Shown here piece after piece: positions 33,427-41,978 of a stretch of DNA of 64,000 bases. The notes below the pieces were generated by a model. It had not been told where the DNA came from, ran no database searches, and was given only the letters and a program-made list of their open reading frames with translations. Within the stretch, counting starts at the first letter, position 1; each line of letters opens with the position of its first letter. A program made the translations under genes and the position numbers. Source of the DNA: Streptomyces sp. HUAS ZL42 (GTDB lineage Bacteria > Actinomycetota > Actinomycetes > Streptomycetales > Streptomycetaceae); the NCBI RefSeq assembly GCF_040782645.1, contig NZ_CP160403.1, positions 3,472,001-3,536,000 on the forward strand, in the 5' to 3' direction.

Positions 33427-33738
33427 GTGAAGAGCGAAGACACCCCCTTCGAGGGCGGGCCCATGGACGGGCGGGTACTGCCCGTACTGGTGGGGCCCAC
33501 GGGGCATCCGCCGAAGATCTACCGGATTCCCGTCCCGGACCCGGCCGGCGGACCGCCCACCGTGCTCGTCTACCGGCGCGTGCCCCGGGGGTACAGCAAG
33601 AGGCTCGGACTGACACAGGGGTGGAAGTACGAGTACGACCCCGAGGGCAAGGGCGGCGGGCCGAAGTGGCCCTGGTCCAAGCCGGGAACCCGGCCCGGCG
33701 CCACGCCGGGCGGCGGGCCGGACGACGCCGACGGGTGA
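33427..33738 (+). CDS. Small conserved hypothetical protein
   Basis: 103 residues from the GTG at 33427 (VKSEDTPFEGGPMDGRVLPV). An ATG at 33409, overlapping the TetR stop, would add six residues. The protein is Pro/Gly-rich with a beta-rich middle (HPPKIYRIPVPDP, PTVLVYRRVPRGYSKRLGLT) and ends in a disordered Gly/Pro tail. No membrane helix or catalytic motif is seen. This type is widespread in Streptomyces with unknown function. Confidence 0.8.
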   Translation: MKSEDTPFEGGPMDGRVLPVLVGPTGHPPKIYRIPVPDPAGGPPTVLVYRRVPRGYSKRLGLTQGWKYEYDPEGKGGGPKWPWSKPGTRPGATPGGGPDDADG

Positions 33739-33841
33739 CGGGATTGCGCCGAACCGCGCACACCCCGCGCGCGGACTCCTCGCGGACGTCCGATGCTCAC
33801 GGTGCGGAGCGGAAGGGCCGCCCCGCACCGGAGGTGATGTC

Positions 33842-34519
33842 GTGTCAGGAAGGGTGCTGTGTCTGGTCTGTACGGCCGCGGTGGCCGCGCAGATCGTCCT
33901 GGCCCCCGGCGCCGCCGGGGACGTACCGCAACCGCCGGAACCCGGGACACGGTCCGTGGCCGACCTGCTGACAGACCTTCAGCGGCGCTACGGAGAGGTC
34001 GAACGGGCCACCGAGAGCTACCACGCGACCGAGCGGAAGCTGACGGAGCAGCGCGCCGAGGTCGGCCGGCTGGACCGGGCGCTCGCCCGGGCCCGGCTCT
34101 CGCTGCACGACAGCCGCCGGGCGGCGGGCAAGCTGGCCCGGCAGCAGTACCAGAGCAGCACCGACATCTCCCCGTACGTACGGCTGCTCCTTGCCCACGA
34201 CCCGCAACACGCCCTCGAACAGGGGCATGTGATCGGGCAGTTGGCGCAGGAGCGGGCCGAGACGGTGGGGCGGCTGGCGGGCAACGAGAAGAGGGCCGCC
34301 GCACTGGCCCGCGCCGCACGCCGGGCGCTCGACGAACAGCTCACCCTCACCGAGCGACGGGAGAAGCAGCGGGAGGATCTGCGGAAGCGGCTGCACGACA
34401 TCGAGGGGCTGCTCGCCTCACTCGGCACCCAGCAACTGGCCGCCCTCGGTGAGTTCGAGAAGAACGGGAGGACGACCGGCCCCGGCAGCGATCAGGCCCC
34501 GGCCACAGAAGCGAGGTAG
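33842..34519 (+). CDS. Secreted coiled-coil protein (NlpC/P60-type N-terminal half without the peptidase)
   Basis: 225 residues from a GTG preceded by GGAGGTGA. A signal peptide (about 1-26, VLCLVCTAAVAAQIVLAPGA) is followed by two long coiled-coil stretches (about 40-105 and 130-195), with QYQSSTDISPYVRLLLAHDP between them. This is the pattern of the N-terminal regulatory half of actinobacterial RipA/NlpC-P60 hydrolases, but the Cys/His peptidase domain is absent. It may act as a hydrolase adaptor or activator (inference). Its end overlaps the converging monooxygenase gene by 28 bp. Confidence 0.85.
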   Translation: MSGRVLCLVCTAAVAAQIVLAPGAAGDVPQPPEPGTRSVADLLTDLQRRYGEVERATESYHATERKLTEQRAEVGRLDRALARARLSLHDSRRAAGKLARQQYQSSTDISPYVRLLLAHDPQHALEQGHVIGQLAQERAETVGRLAGNEKRAAALARAARRALDEQLTLTERREKQREDLRKRLHDIEGLLASLGTQQLAALGEFEKNGRTTGPGSDQAPATEAR

Positions 34520-35745
34520 GCCCCGGTCTTCTCAGGCTCGTAGAAGAAATTCTCGAAGTCCGCGGGATCGTTGAACCCGTTCGCGAACCGATCGGCGACC
34601 GGCTGGAGCTGACCCGCAGCACCGATCAGGTTGAGGATGTGCTCCGGCGGCGGAGCCAGCATCGCGTTGGTCCACTTGGTGACGTGCTGAGCGGTGTCCC
34701 AGTACCGGTCGAAGGTGGCCAGCATCCACTCCTCGTCGAACTCCTTCTCACCCTGCTCGAGGATCGAGGCGAGATACGAAGCCGCGCACTTGGACGCCGA
34801 GTTGGAGCCCTGGCCGGTGATCGGGTCGTTGGCCACCACCACGTCGGCCACGCCGAGGACGAGCCCGCCGCCCGGAAGGCGGCCGATCGGGTTGCGGACC
34901 GTGGGGGCGTAGCGGCCGCTCAGCACGCCGCCCGCGTCGGTCAGTTCCACCTTCGTGGCCCGCGCGTACTCCCAGGGCGTGAACTTCTCCATGAGTGCCA
35001 GGGTCAGGGAGAGGTGCTCCGCCGGGTCCTTGACGCCGTTGAAGACGTCGAGCGGGCCGCCGGGTATGCCCTCCCAGAACAGGATGTCGGCGCGACCGGA
35101 GTTCGTCAGCGTCGGCATGATGAACAGCTCGCCGACGCCGGGGACCAGGTTGCAGCGGACCGCGTCGAACTCCGGGTGCTCCGGGCGGGGCCCCAGACCG
35201 TGGACGTACGAGACGGCGAGCGCGCGCTGCGGCTCGCTGTAGGGGGACCTCTCCGGGTCCCGGGCGAACATGGAGACCAGCTCGCCCTTCCCCGCCGAGA
35301 CCAGCACCAGGTCGTACGTACGGGAGAAGTAGTCGAGGTCGGAGACCGCCGCGCCGTGGATGACCAGCTGCCCCCCGCGCTGCGCGAACGTCTCCATCCA
35401 GCCGGCCATCTTCACCCGCTGGTCCACCGACTGGGCGTACCCGTCGAGTCTGCCCACCCAGTCGATGATGCGCTGGGTCGGACCGGGGTCGTGCGAGCCG
35501 GGGGCGGCGACCGAGACGCCGAGGCCCTCGATCTTCGGGGCCTGGGACTCCCAGAAGTTCAGCTGGAGGTCACGCTCGTGCTGCAGCGCCGTGTGGAACA
35601 TGCACTGCGTCGACATGACCCGGCCGGAGCGGATCTCGTCCGCCGTCCGGTTGGACATCAGGGTGACCTCGTACCCGTGCGACTGGAGGCCGAGGGCGAG
35701 CTGGAGTCCGGACTGGCCGGCTCCGACGACGAGTATCTTCCGCAT
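34492..35745 (-). CDS. FAD-dependent monooxygenase of the styrene monooxygenase (StyA) type
   Basis: 417 residues. The N-terminal dinucleotide-binding motif is ILVVGAGQSGLQLALGLQSH. GRVMSTQCMFHTALQHERDL and the second FAD motif, GLVLGVADVVVANDPITGQG, match StyA/SmoA-like flavin monooxygenases, which use FADH2 from a separate reductase to epoxidise or hydroxylate substrates. No reductase gene is near. It lies 43 nt downstream of the conservon on the same strand, in the place where other conservons carry a cytochrome P450 gene, so it may be part of that operon. Confidence 0.9.
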   Translation of the reverse strand: MRKILVVGAGQSGLQLALGLQSHGYEVTLMSNRTADEIRSGRVMSTQCMFHTALQHERDLQLNFWESQAPKIEGLGVSVAAPGSHDPGPTQRIIDWVGRLDGYAQSVDQRVKMAGWMETFAQRGGQLVIHGAAVSDLDYFSRTYDLVLVSAGKGELVSMFARDPERSPYSEPQRALAVSYVHGLGPRPEHPEFDAVRCNLVPGVGELFIMPTLTNSGRADILFWEGIPGGPLDVFNGVKDPAEHLSLTLALMEKFTPWEYARATKVELTDAGGVLSGRYAPTVRNPIGRLPGGGLVLGVADVVVANDPITGQGSNSASKCAASYLASILEQGEKEFDEEWMLATFDRYWDTAQHVTKWTNAMLAPPPEHILNLIGAAGQLQPVADRFANGFNDPADFENFFYEPEKTGAYLASVAGA

Positions 35746-35767
35746 GCGGGTGGTGTCTCCTAAAGGG

Positions 35768-35794
35768 GGATCACTCGGATCACTCGGATCACTC
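35768..35794. repeat. Three perfect 9-bp repeats at the end of cvnD
   Basis: The unit ggatcactc occurs at 35768-35776, 35777-35785 and 35786-35794. The last copy contains the cvnD stop codon, so the array lies in the 43-nt gap between cvnD and the monooxygenase gene. Confidence 0.85.
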
Positions 35795-36436
35795 TGGGGT
35801 TTCGTCGAGCGCGTGTCCGACGAGGGACAGGAGGGTCTCGATGACCGAGATCCGGCGGCGCGCGTCCATGATCATGACAGGTATGTGTGCGGGGATCGTC
35901 AGCGCCTCCCGCACGTCCTCCGGTTCGAACAGCTCGCTGCCGTCGAAGTGGTTGACCGCGACGACGTACGGCATTCCGCAGCTCTCGAAGTAGTCGAGCG
36001 CCGGGAAACAGTCCTTCAGACGGCGGGTGTCGGCCAGCACGACCGCGCCGATCGCGCCGCGCACCAGGTCGTCCCACATGAACCAGAACCGCTGCTGGCC
36101 CGGCGTACCGAACAGGTACAGCACCAGGTCGTCGTCGAGCGTGATGCGGCCGAAGTCCATGGCCACGGTGGTGGTGAGCTTGCCGGGCGTGGCGGTGAGG
36201 TCGTCGGTCTCCTCGCTCGCCTCGGTCATCAGCGCCTCGGTCTGCAGGGGCGTGATCTCCGAGACGGCGGTGACCAGCGTGGTCTTCCCGACGCCGAAAC
36301 CGCCGGCCACGACTATCTTCGTGGCTATCGGCGCTCGGGTGCGGTCCGTCTGCCAGGACTTCAGGTTCTCGTCGGCCTCGGCGGAGCCGACGAGGGGAGC
36401 GACGCCGGGAGCGGCGTCAGAGACGACGGAGTCCAC
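35789..36436 (-). CDS. cvnD: Conservon GTP-binding protein (CvnD type)
   Basis: 215 residues. A small Ras-like GTPase: G1 loop GGFGVGKTT, LYLFGTPGQQRFWFMW as the G3 region and VAVNHFDGSE where a typical GTPase has NKxD. The His in place of Lys in that motif is usual for this conservon family. By analogy with the characterised conservon cvn9, CvnA-D form a membrane-linked complex resembling eukaryotic G-protein signalling. The gene overlaps cvnC by 20 bp. Confidence 0.92.
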   Translation of the reverse strand: MDSVVSDAAPGVAPLVGSAEADENLKSWQTDRTRAPIATKIVVAGGFGVGKTTLVTAVSEITPLQTEALMTEASEETDDLTATPGKLTTTVAMDFGRITLDDDLVLYLFGTPGQQRFWFMWDDLVRGAIGAVVLADTRRLKDCFPALDYFESCGMPYVVAVNHFDGSELFEPEDVREALTIPAHIPVMIMDARRRISVIETLLSLVGHALDETPE

Positions 36437-36854
36437 TCAGCACCCTTTCCAGCAGAGCGCGGTCCGGGCGACCGGTGCCGTGACCGGTGCCGGTTCCGTA
36501 CACACGGATCTTTCCCTGGTCCGCGAGGTCGCTCAGGAGCACGCGGACCACGCCGAGCGGCATCCTCAGCAGCGCGGCGATCTCGGCCACCGTGCGCATA
36601 CGGCGGCACAGTTCGACGATGGCCCGCATCTCCGGCATGACCCGGGTGGAGAGCGAACCCTTCGTCAGTTCCCTGCGCTCCTCAGGGGCCTCCAGAGCCG
36701 CCACGAACGTCTCCACGAGGAGCACGTGACCGAAGCGGGTACGGCCGCCGGTGAGCGAGTAGGGGCGGACGCGGGCGGGCTTGCGGTCGCCGCCCCGGAC
36801 CGGGAGCTTCTGGTTCTGGTGCCGGATCGGCTGCTTGTTCTGCGCGCGGCTCAT
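36417..36854 (-). CDS. cvnC: Conservon protein CvnC (DUF742)
   Basis: 145 residues. VRPYSLTGGRTR is the DUF742 signature, followed by a winged-helix-like segment (MRTVAEIAALLRMPLGVVRV, then LLSDLADQGKIRV). The N-terminal 25 residues are basic and Gln-rich. It starts with ATG at 36854, overlapping the cvnB stop by 4 bp. Confidence 0.93.
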   Translation of the reverse strand: MSRAQNKQPIRHQNQKLPVRGGDRKPARVRPYSLTGGRTRFGHVLLVETFVAALEAPEERRELTKGSLSTRVMPEMRAIVELCRRMRTVAEIAALLRMPLGVVRVLLSDLADQGKIRVYGTGTGHGTGRPDRALLERVLSGLRRL

Positions 36855-37363
36855 CGGGCGCTCCCCGTCGACTCGGACTCCAGGGATTTTCGGAGCTCAC
36901 TGCGGAGTTCGGGGGTCAGGACGTGACCGGCGCGGCCCACGAAGAGGGCCATGTGGTACGCCACCACGCTCATGTCGCAGTCCGCGGAGCCGTGCACGCC
37001 GAGCAGTGAGCCGTCGCTGATCGACATCACGAAGAGGCTGCCCTCGTCCATCGCGATCATCGTGTGCTTCACCCCGCCGAACTCCATGAGCTTGGCGGCT
37101 CCGATGGTGAGGCTGCCGATGCCCGAGACGATCGTCGCGAGGTCGGCGGAGGAGCCGCGCGGGCCGGTGGGGCGGTCGTTCCTCGAATGCCTCGCCTCGG
37201 CGTTCCGACCGGCGTCCGAGGAGAGCAGCAGCAGGCCGTCGGAGGAGACCACCGCGACCGACTGGATGCCCGGGACCTCCTCGACGAGATTCGTCAGCAG
37301 CCAGTGCAGGTTACGGGCCTCACTGCTCAGTCCGAAGGTTCCGAAGGTACTGGGCGCGGTCAA
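36851..37363 (-). CDS. cvnB: Conservon roadblock/LC7 protein (CvnB type)
   Basis: 170 residues. A roadblock/LC7 fold: LHWLLTNLVEEVPGIQSVAV, then VSSDGLLLL, SGIGSLTIGAAKLMEFGGVK and GSLFVMSISDGSLLGVHG. In conservons this protein bridges the CvnA sensor and the GTPase, like a GTPase regulator. It is coupled to cvnA upstream by a 4-bp overlap. A 20-residue insertion rich in Arg, Asn and Gly (about 53-72) is unusually long. Confidence 0.92.
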   Translation of the reverse strand: MTAPSTFGTFGLSSEARNLHWLLTNLVEEVPGIQSVAVVSSDGLLLLSSDAGRNAEARHSRNDRPTGPRGSSADLATIVSGIGSLTIGAAKLMEFGGVKHTMIAMDEGSLFVMSISDGSLLGVHGSADCDMSVVAYHMALFVGRAGHVLTPELRSELRKSLESESTGSAR

Positions 37364-40155
37364 CTGCTTGCCTCCTCGACTGTGCCCCCCGTGGCTTCTT
37401 CGGCATCTGCGGTTCCTGCGGACGGCGCCGGGTTCTGGGCCGTCTGTTCGGCGATCTCTGCTTCGACGTCGCGGCGTCCGGCTTCCGCCCCCCGGTGGAA
37501 GCCGCCGAGGCGGCGCCTGAGCGCTTCGGCGTCTACGGATCGTGTGCGCTGCCGTGGGGCGGCGATCGGTTCGGTGATCTTCGGGGTGCGCTTGGGGAGG
37601 CCCTTGTCCGTGACGCGTTCCTCGGGTTCGTCGGGAACGCGCTCGTGGACCGCCTCGGCTTCGCCCTCGGCGGATTCGTTCCCACCTGCACCACCCGTAC
37701 CACCATCGTCGTCGGGTGCGAGTGGCCCCCGTGGGGTGTTCTCGCCGCCGGCGGCCGCGGGTTCGCCGCTCGCCTGGGCCGGGATCAGGAGTTCCATCGT
37801 GGTCTCGGCCGGGCTCTCCGGCACGGGCTCCGGCCTCTCCCGTACGGCCTCCTCGGGCTCCCGCTGCGCCGGTAGGGCCGCCTCTGCCTTCTCCGGCTCC
37901 GCATGCTCCCGTACCGCCCTCTCCGCCAGCGTCACCAGCGGGTCGGTGGACGTGGAGCGGCCGTGCAGGACGTTGGAGTTGGCCTCCGCGTCCGCACCCG
38001 GGAGGGAGAAGGCGTGGGTCGTGTCGGCCGGATGCGTGGACGCCGGGACCGCGGCGGGTGTGGCGGCGGCCAGCAGGGGCCGGGGCAGGACGACGACCGC
38101 GGCCACACCGCCCTGCTTCTGCTCGCGCAGCTGGACGCGCACGCCGTGCCGGTGGGCGAGGCGGGCGACGACGTACAGGCCGAGGCCGAGACCCTCGTCG
38201 CCCTCCTGGTCGTACGGGGTGGCGGGGTCGAAGTCGGCGAGGCGGGCGTTGAGGCGGGCCATCCGCTCGCCCGTCATGCCGATGCCCTCGTCCTGGACGG
38301 AGAGCATGACCTCGCCGTTCTCCAGCAGCCAGCCGGAGACCTCGACGGGCATGTCCGGCGGGGAGAACGACGTGGCGTTCTCCATGAGTTCGGCGAGCAG
38401 GTGGGAGAGGTCGTCGGCGGCGAAGCCCGCCACATGCGCGTGCGGGGGCAGCGCGGAGATGCGGACGCGCTCGTAGCGTTCGATCTCGCTGACCGCCGCG
38501 CGGACCACGTCCACCAGCGGGACGGGCCCGGCGTGATGCTGGACGTGTTCCGTGCCGGACAGGACGAGGAGGTTCTCGCTGTGCCGGCGCATGACCGTGG
38601 CGAAGTGGTCGAGCTTGAAGAGCGTGGCCAGGCGGTCGGGGTCCTGCTCGCGCTCCTCCAGGGCCTCGATGACGCCGAGTTGGCGCTCGACGAGGCCGAG
38701 GGTGCGCAGGGAGAGGTTGACGAAGGTGGAACCGATGCTGCCGCGCAGCCGCTCCAGCTGGGCGGCGGAGTCGGCGAGTTCGGCGCGCAGTTCCTCGCGG
38801 GCGTCGGCCATCTTCTGGCGCTGGCCGACGAGGTGCTTGCGGTCGGCCTCCAGGGTGGTGATGCGCTCGTGGAGGGCGGCGGCGTGCTCGTGCAGGGTGT
38901 TGACGGAGCGGACGACCTGGGCGAACTCGTCGTTGCGGCCGGTGAACCTCACCGGCTCCTCCGCCGCCGGGGCCTCCGCCTGCGCCAGCCGGGCCGAGCC
39001 GAGGCGCAGGACGGCCAGCGGGCGGGTGAGGGTGCGGGCCATGGCCGTGGCGATGCCGACCGCCAGCAGCATCAGGGCGCCCAGCACCGCGACGCGGACC
39101 TCCAGCGCGGTGACGTCGTCGTCGCGGAGCCGCTCGAGGTCCTCGGTGCGGTGCTCGTAGAGGGAGGACTCCACACCGCGCATGAGGTCGACCCGGGCCG
39201 ACAGGGCGGCGTCCAGCTTCTTGGCGCTGGTGCCGAGTTCACGGTCGGAGAGCTCCGGCTCGTCGGTGAGGGAGGCGAGGTACGTGTCGGCGGCTTCGAC
39301 GTCGTTGCCGGTGACCGTGGAGTCGTACGACGTCACGGCCGCCTCGGGCGCGGTCTCGCGGAAGTCGGCGAGGGCGGCGTCGGAGCGCACGCGGGCCTGC
39401 TGGGCGGCGGTGGTCAGCTCGTCGCGCTGCTTGGTGTCGGCCTTGGAGGAGACGACCTCGGTGCTGGTCACGCCGGTGATCGGGTCGACCACCGTCTCCT
39501 CGCTCGTCGGCACGTTCAGGGCCGCGAGGAGCAGGCCGCGGGCCGCGGCGGCCTGCTGGACGGCCGTGTCGAGCTCGGCGAGGGCGTACGCTCCGGAGCC
39601 CGCGCTCGGCGGCATCTGCTCCGCCAGCTTCCCGGCGAGGCGGTGGAGCTCGCCGATGGCGGCGGAGTAGGCCTGGTGCGTCGCGAGGGCCGAGCTCTTG
39701 CCCGTGAGGGCCGCCCGGCGCACGGTCGCGATGCCGTCGAGGTCGGTGCGGAGCGAGGCGGGCGTGTCCGTGTCGGCGCGCAGCTCCTCCACCTGCCGGT
39801 CGACGCGGGCGCTGCGCTGCTCGGAGGGCGCCTGGGACTTGTCGCGGCCGGCGGCGACGTAGGAGGTGACCTCGTCGCGTTCGTCGGCGAGCGAGTGGGC
39901 GAGCGCGAGCGCGTCCTGGGTCTGCCCGGCGAGCGTCACCAGGTCCTGGGAGTCCTTGAGCTGACCGGAGGCGGCCAGGACCGAGGGGGCTCCGGCCCCC
40001 GCGATGGCGGCGGCCACGACGGCGACCGCGACGATCAGCCTGTTGCGTACGTGGGTGGGGCGGCCCTTGCCGACAGGGGTGCGCTCCGCGCCCCCTTCGG
40101 AGGCCGCCTGCTTGCCTGTGCGCCGAGGCCGCGTCTTCTGCACCGGTGCTCGCAT
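37360..40155 (-). CDS. cvnA: Conservon sensor kinase-like protein (CvnA type)
   Basis: 931 residues from the ATG at 40155. The longer open frame upstream (to 40449) has no recognisable protein. A basic N-terminus precedes the first helix (NRLIVAVAVVAAAIAGAGA), then a helical NIT-type sensor domain (about 60-340), a second helix (VAVLGALMLLAVGIATAMA), HAMP, a coiled coil and a HATPase domain (LSHLLAELMENATSFSPPDM, VQDEGIGMTGERM, GLGLGLYVVARLAHRHG). The last 280 residues are a disordered Glu/Pro/Ala tail. No phosphoacceptor His is evident, as in other CvnA proteins. It is the first gene of cvnABCD. Confidence 0.93.
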   Translation of the reverse strand: MRAPVQKTRPRRTGKQAASEGGAERTPVGKGRPTHVRNRLIVAVAVVAAAIAGAGAPSVLAASGQLKDSQDLVTLAGQTQDALALAHSLADERDEVTSYVAAGRDKSQAPSEQRSARVDRQVEELRADTDTPASLRTDLDGIATVRRAALTGKSSALATHQAYSAAIGELHRLAGKLAEQMPPSAGSGAYALAELDTAVQQAAAARGLLLAALNVPTSEETVVDPITGVTSTEVVSSKADTKQRDELTTAAQQARVRSDAALADFRETAPEAAVTSYDSTVTGNDVEAADTYLASLTDEPELSDRELGTSAKKLDAALSARVDLMRGVESSLYEHRTEDLERLRDDDVTALEVRVAVLGALMLLAVGIATAMARTLTRPLAVLRLGSARLAQAEAPAAEEPVRFTGRNDEFAQVVRSVNTLHEHAAALHERITTLEADRKHLVGQRQKMADAREELRAELADSAAQLERLRGSIGSTFVNLSLRTLGLVERQLGVIEALEEREQDPDRLATLFKLDHFATVMRRHSENLLVLSGTEHVQHHAGPVPLVDVVRAAVSEIERYERVRISALPPHAHVAGFAADDLSHLLAELMENATSFSPPDMPVEVSGWLLENGEVMLSVQDEGIGMTGERMARLNARLADFDPATPYDQEGDEGLGLGLYVVARLAHRHGVRVQLREQKQGGVAAVVVLPRPLLAAATPAAVPASTHPADTTHAFSLPGADAEANSNVLHGRSTSTDPLVTLAERAVREHAEPEKAEAALPAQREPEEAVRERPEPVPESPAETTMELLIPAQASGEPAAAGGENTPRGPLAPDDDGGTGGAGGNESAEGEAEAVHERVPDEPEERVTDKGLPKRTPKITEPIAAPRQRTRSVDAEALRRRLGGFHRGAEAGRRDVEAEIAEQTAQNPAPSAGTADAEEATGGTVEEASS

Positions 40156-40511
40156 TCCTGACTCGTGTACCCATGGGCCCGGGTGACGCTCCGTCAACTG
40201 GCGCGTACAACCGGTACGGTTCCAGACCCTCCCAGTGCCGGTGGGCAGTGGTCGCGCATCACCTGACCCGCCACCTGAAGGAGTGAACATCGGAGGGGAG
40301 TTGACGGGCAAGTTTCCCTGACGCGTGCAGCGACCCTCTCCGGCGGGCCGGTTGGACGTGGGCCACGGCCGGTGGCAGGATTCGCCACCACGCCTTCCCG
40401 GAGCACAGCATTCCACCCCAAACCAGGCTCCTGACCTGCGTCGGCGCATCGATCCTGCGATGGATGCCAGCCTTCTGCGGACCTTGTGAAAGGCTCGTGC
40501 AGACTGGCCGA
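40156..40511. other. 356-bp divergent intergenic region
   Basis: No gene is seen. This stretch should hold the promoters of the conservon (leftward) and of the PP2C-like gene (rightward). I find no clear operator or repeat in it. Confidence 0.5.
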
Positions 40512-41300
40512 ATGCGTACGGAACTTGTGTCGGAGCCCGGCGACCGGGAGCGCCCCAACGAGGACTTCGCGAGTGTCGGAGTTCCGGCCTGCGGACAGGG
40601 CGGTTCGCTCGTCGTCCTGGACGGCGTCACGCCCCCGCCCGGCGGAACGGGCTGTCTGCATTCGGTCCCCTGGTACACGGCACGCCTCGGCGGGGCACTG
40701 ACCGAACTGACCGTTTCGCTCATGGATGTCCCCCTGTCCGACGCCCTTGCCCGCGCCATCGCGCGTACCTCCGAAGCGCATGCACAGACCTGTGACCTTT
40801 CTCACCCGCGCACACCACAGGCGACAGTGGTCCTCGCCCGCTGGTCCCCGGAGACGATCGAGTACCTGGTCCTCTCCGACTCGGCCCTGCTCCTGGAGTG
40901 CTTCGACGGCCGGGTCGTGCCCGTACTCGACGACCGCCTCTCCCGCCTCCCGCGCTCGGCCCTGGCGACGGACGCGCTGGTGGACGGGAACCTGCGCAAC
41001 AAGGAGGGCGGCTTCTTCACCGCGGCCGCGGATCCGGCGGTGGCCGGGCGGGCCGTGACCGGCGTCCTGCCCCGCGGCGACGTCCGCGCGCTCGCCGCCC
41101 TCACGGACGGCGCCACGCGCTGGACGGAGAAGTTCCGGGAGGGCGGCTGGACGGACCTGTTCACCTTCGTCCGCAAGGAGGGTCCCCGGGCCCTGGTGGA
41201 CCGGGTACGGGCCCTGGAGCTGGCCGACACCGAGGAGCGCGCGTTCCTGGGCCGGAGCAAGACCCACGACGACGCGACGGTGGTGTACGTGGAGCTGTGA
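40512..41300 (+). CDS. PP2C-like protein phosphatase family protein
   Basis: 262 residues from the ATG at 40512. PP2C-like landmarks are NEDFASVG, LVVLDGVTPP, a Ser/Asp strand (EYLVLSDSALLLECFDG), ALTDGATRW and a final HDDATVVYVEL. Several metal-binding Asp positions are kept, although the first motif is VLDGV rather than DGMGG, so the activity should be treated as likely and not certain. It is a stand-alone gene, divergent from the conservon and convergent with the MarR gene 13 nt away. Confidence 0.85.
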   Translation: MRTELVSEPGDRERPNEDFASVGVPACGQGGSLVVLDGVTPPPGGTGCLHSVPWYTARLGGALTELTVSLMDVPLSDALARAIARTSEAHAQTCDLSHPRTPQATVVLARWSPETIEYLVLSDSALLLECFDGRVVPVLDDRLSRLPRSALATDALVDGNLRNKEGGFFTAAADPAVAGRAVTGVLPRGDVRALAALTDGATRWTEKFREGGWTDLFTFVRKEGPRALVDRVRALELADTEERAFLGRSKTHDDATVVYVEL

Positions 41301-41313
41301 CGCCCCCGGGGGG

Positions 41314-41808
41314 CTATTTCTCCATGCCCCGGTTCAGCTGGTTGAGCAACCGGGCCAGTTCCGCGACCTCGCCCCGGTCCCAGTGCGAGAGCTGGCTGAC
41401 GTACCGCGCCCGGCGCGCCTCACGGACCTTGCTCACCCGGCTGCGGCCCTCCTCGGTCACGTCCACCAGCCAGGCCCGCCCGTCGGCGGGGTCCGGTTCG
41501 CGGGTCACCAGACCGAGCTGCTCCAGGGCGCGCAGCTGCCGGGACATGGTGGCCTTGCCGACGCCGATGTAGGCGGCGAGCTCGGTGGCGCGCTGGCGGC
41601 CGCACTCCTCCAGCCGTACCAGCAGTCCGTACGCGGCGGGCTCCAGGTCGGGATGGACCTCGCGCGCCATCTCTCCCTGGTTCGCCCGGGCGCGCCGCAG
41701 CAGCACCGTCAGCTCGCGCTCCAGGGACAGGAACTCCCGGTCCTCACCGCTGCGCGGCGCCTCGGAAGGTGCGACCCGGTGTCCGTCGCCGTTTCCGTCC
41801 TCGTGCAC
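41314..41808 (-). CDS. MarR-family transcriptional regulator
   Basis: 164 residues. The winged helix is typical: QRATELAAYIGVGKATMSRQ, then LRALEQLGLVTREPDPADGR and wing AWLVDVTEEGRSRV. The N-terminal helix (LSLERELTVLLRRARANQGE) should form the dimer interface. No obvious target gene adjoins it; lon is transcribed in the same direction and ends 170 nt upstream. Confidence 0.93.
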   Translation of the reverse strand: MHEDGNGDGHRVAPSEAPRSGEDREFLSLERELTVLLRRARANQGEMAREVHPDLEPAAYGLLVRLEECGRQRATELAAYIGVGKATMSRQLRALEQLGLVTREPDPADGRAWLVDVTEEGRSRVSKVREARRARYVSQLSHWDRGEVAELARLLNQLNRGMEK

Positions 41809-41923
41809 GTCAGCACCCCTGATCCGCGTCTCTGAACCGTTCTGCCGGACTCCGTCGTCGCCGCGGCTCCGTAAGTATTTCGCAGGCTCAGACCAATGGC
41901 ACGCGGGTGACCGTGCGCATGGT

Positions 41924-41959
41924 GAAGGCCCGGGCCTCCCTCACGGGGCCCGGGCCTTC
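41924..41959 (-). terminator. Hairpin terminator of lon
   Basis: The arm gaaggcccgggcc (41924-41936) pairs perfectly with 41947-41959 across a 10-nt loop, 20 nt after the lon stop. Confidence 0.8.
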
Positions 41960-41978
41960 CCTGATCCGATCGCGTCCG

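Noticed and set aside
41303..41320. GC-rich palindrome between the PP2C-like and MarR genes as a terminator
   Set aside because: The stem is about 6 bp without a loop and overlaps the coding ends; too weak to call.
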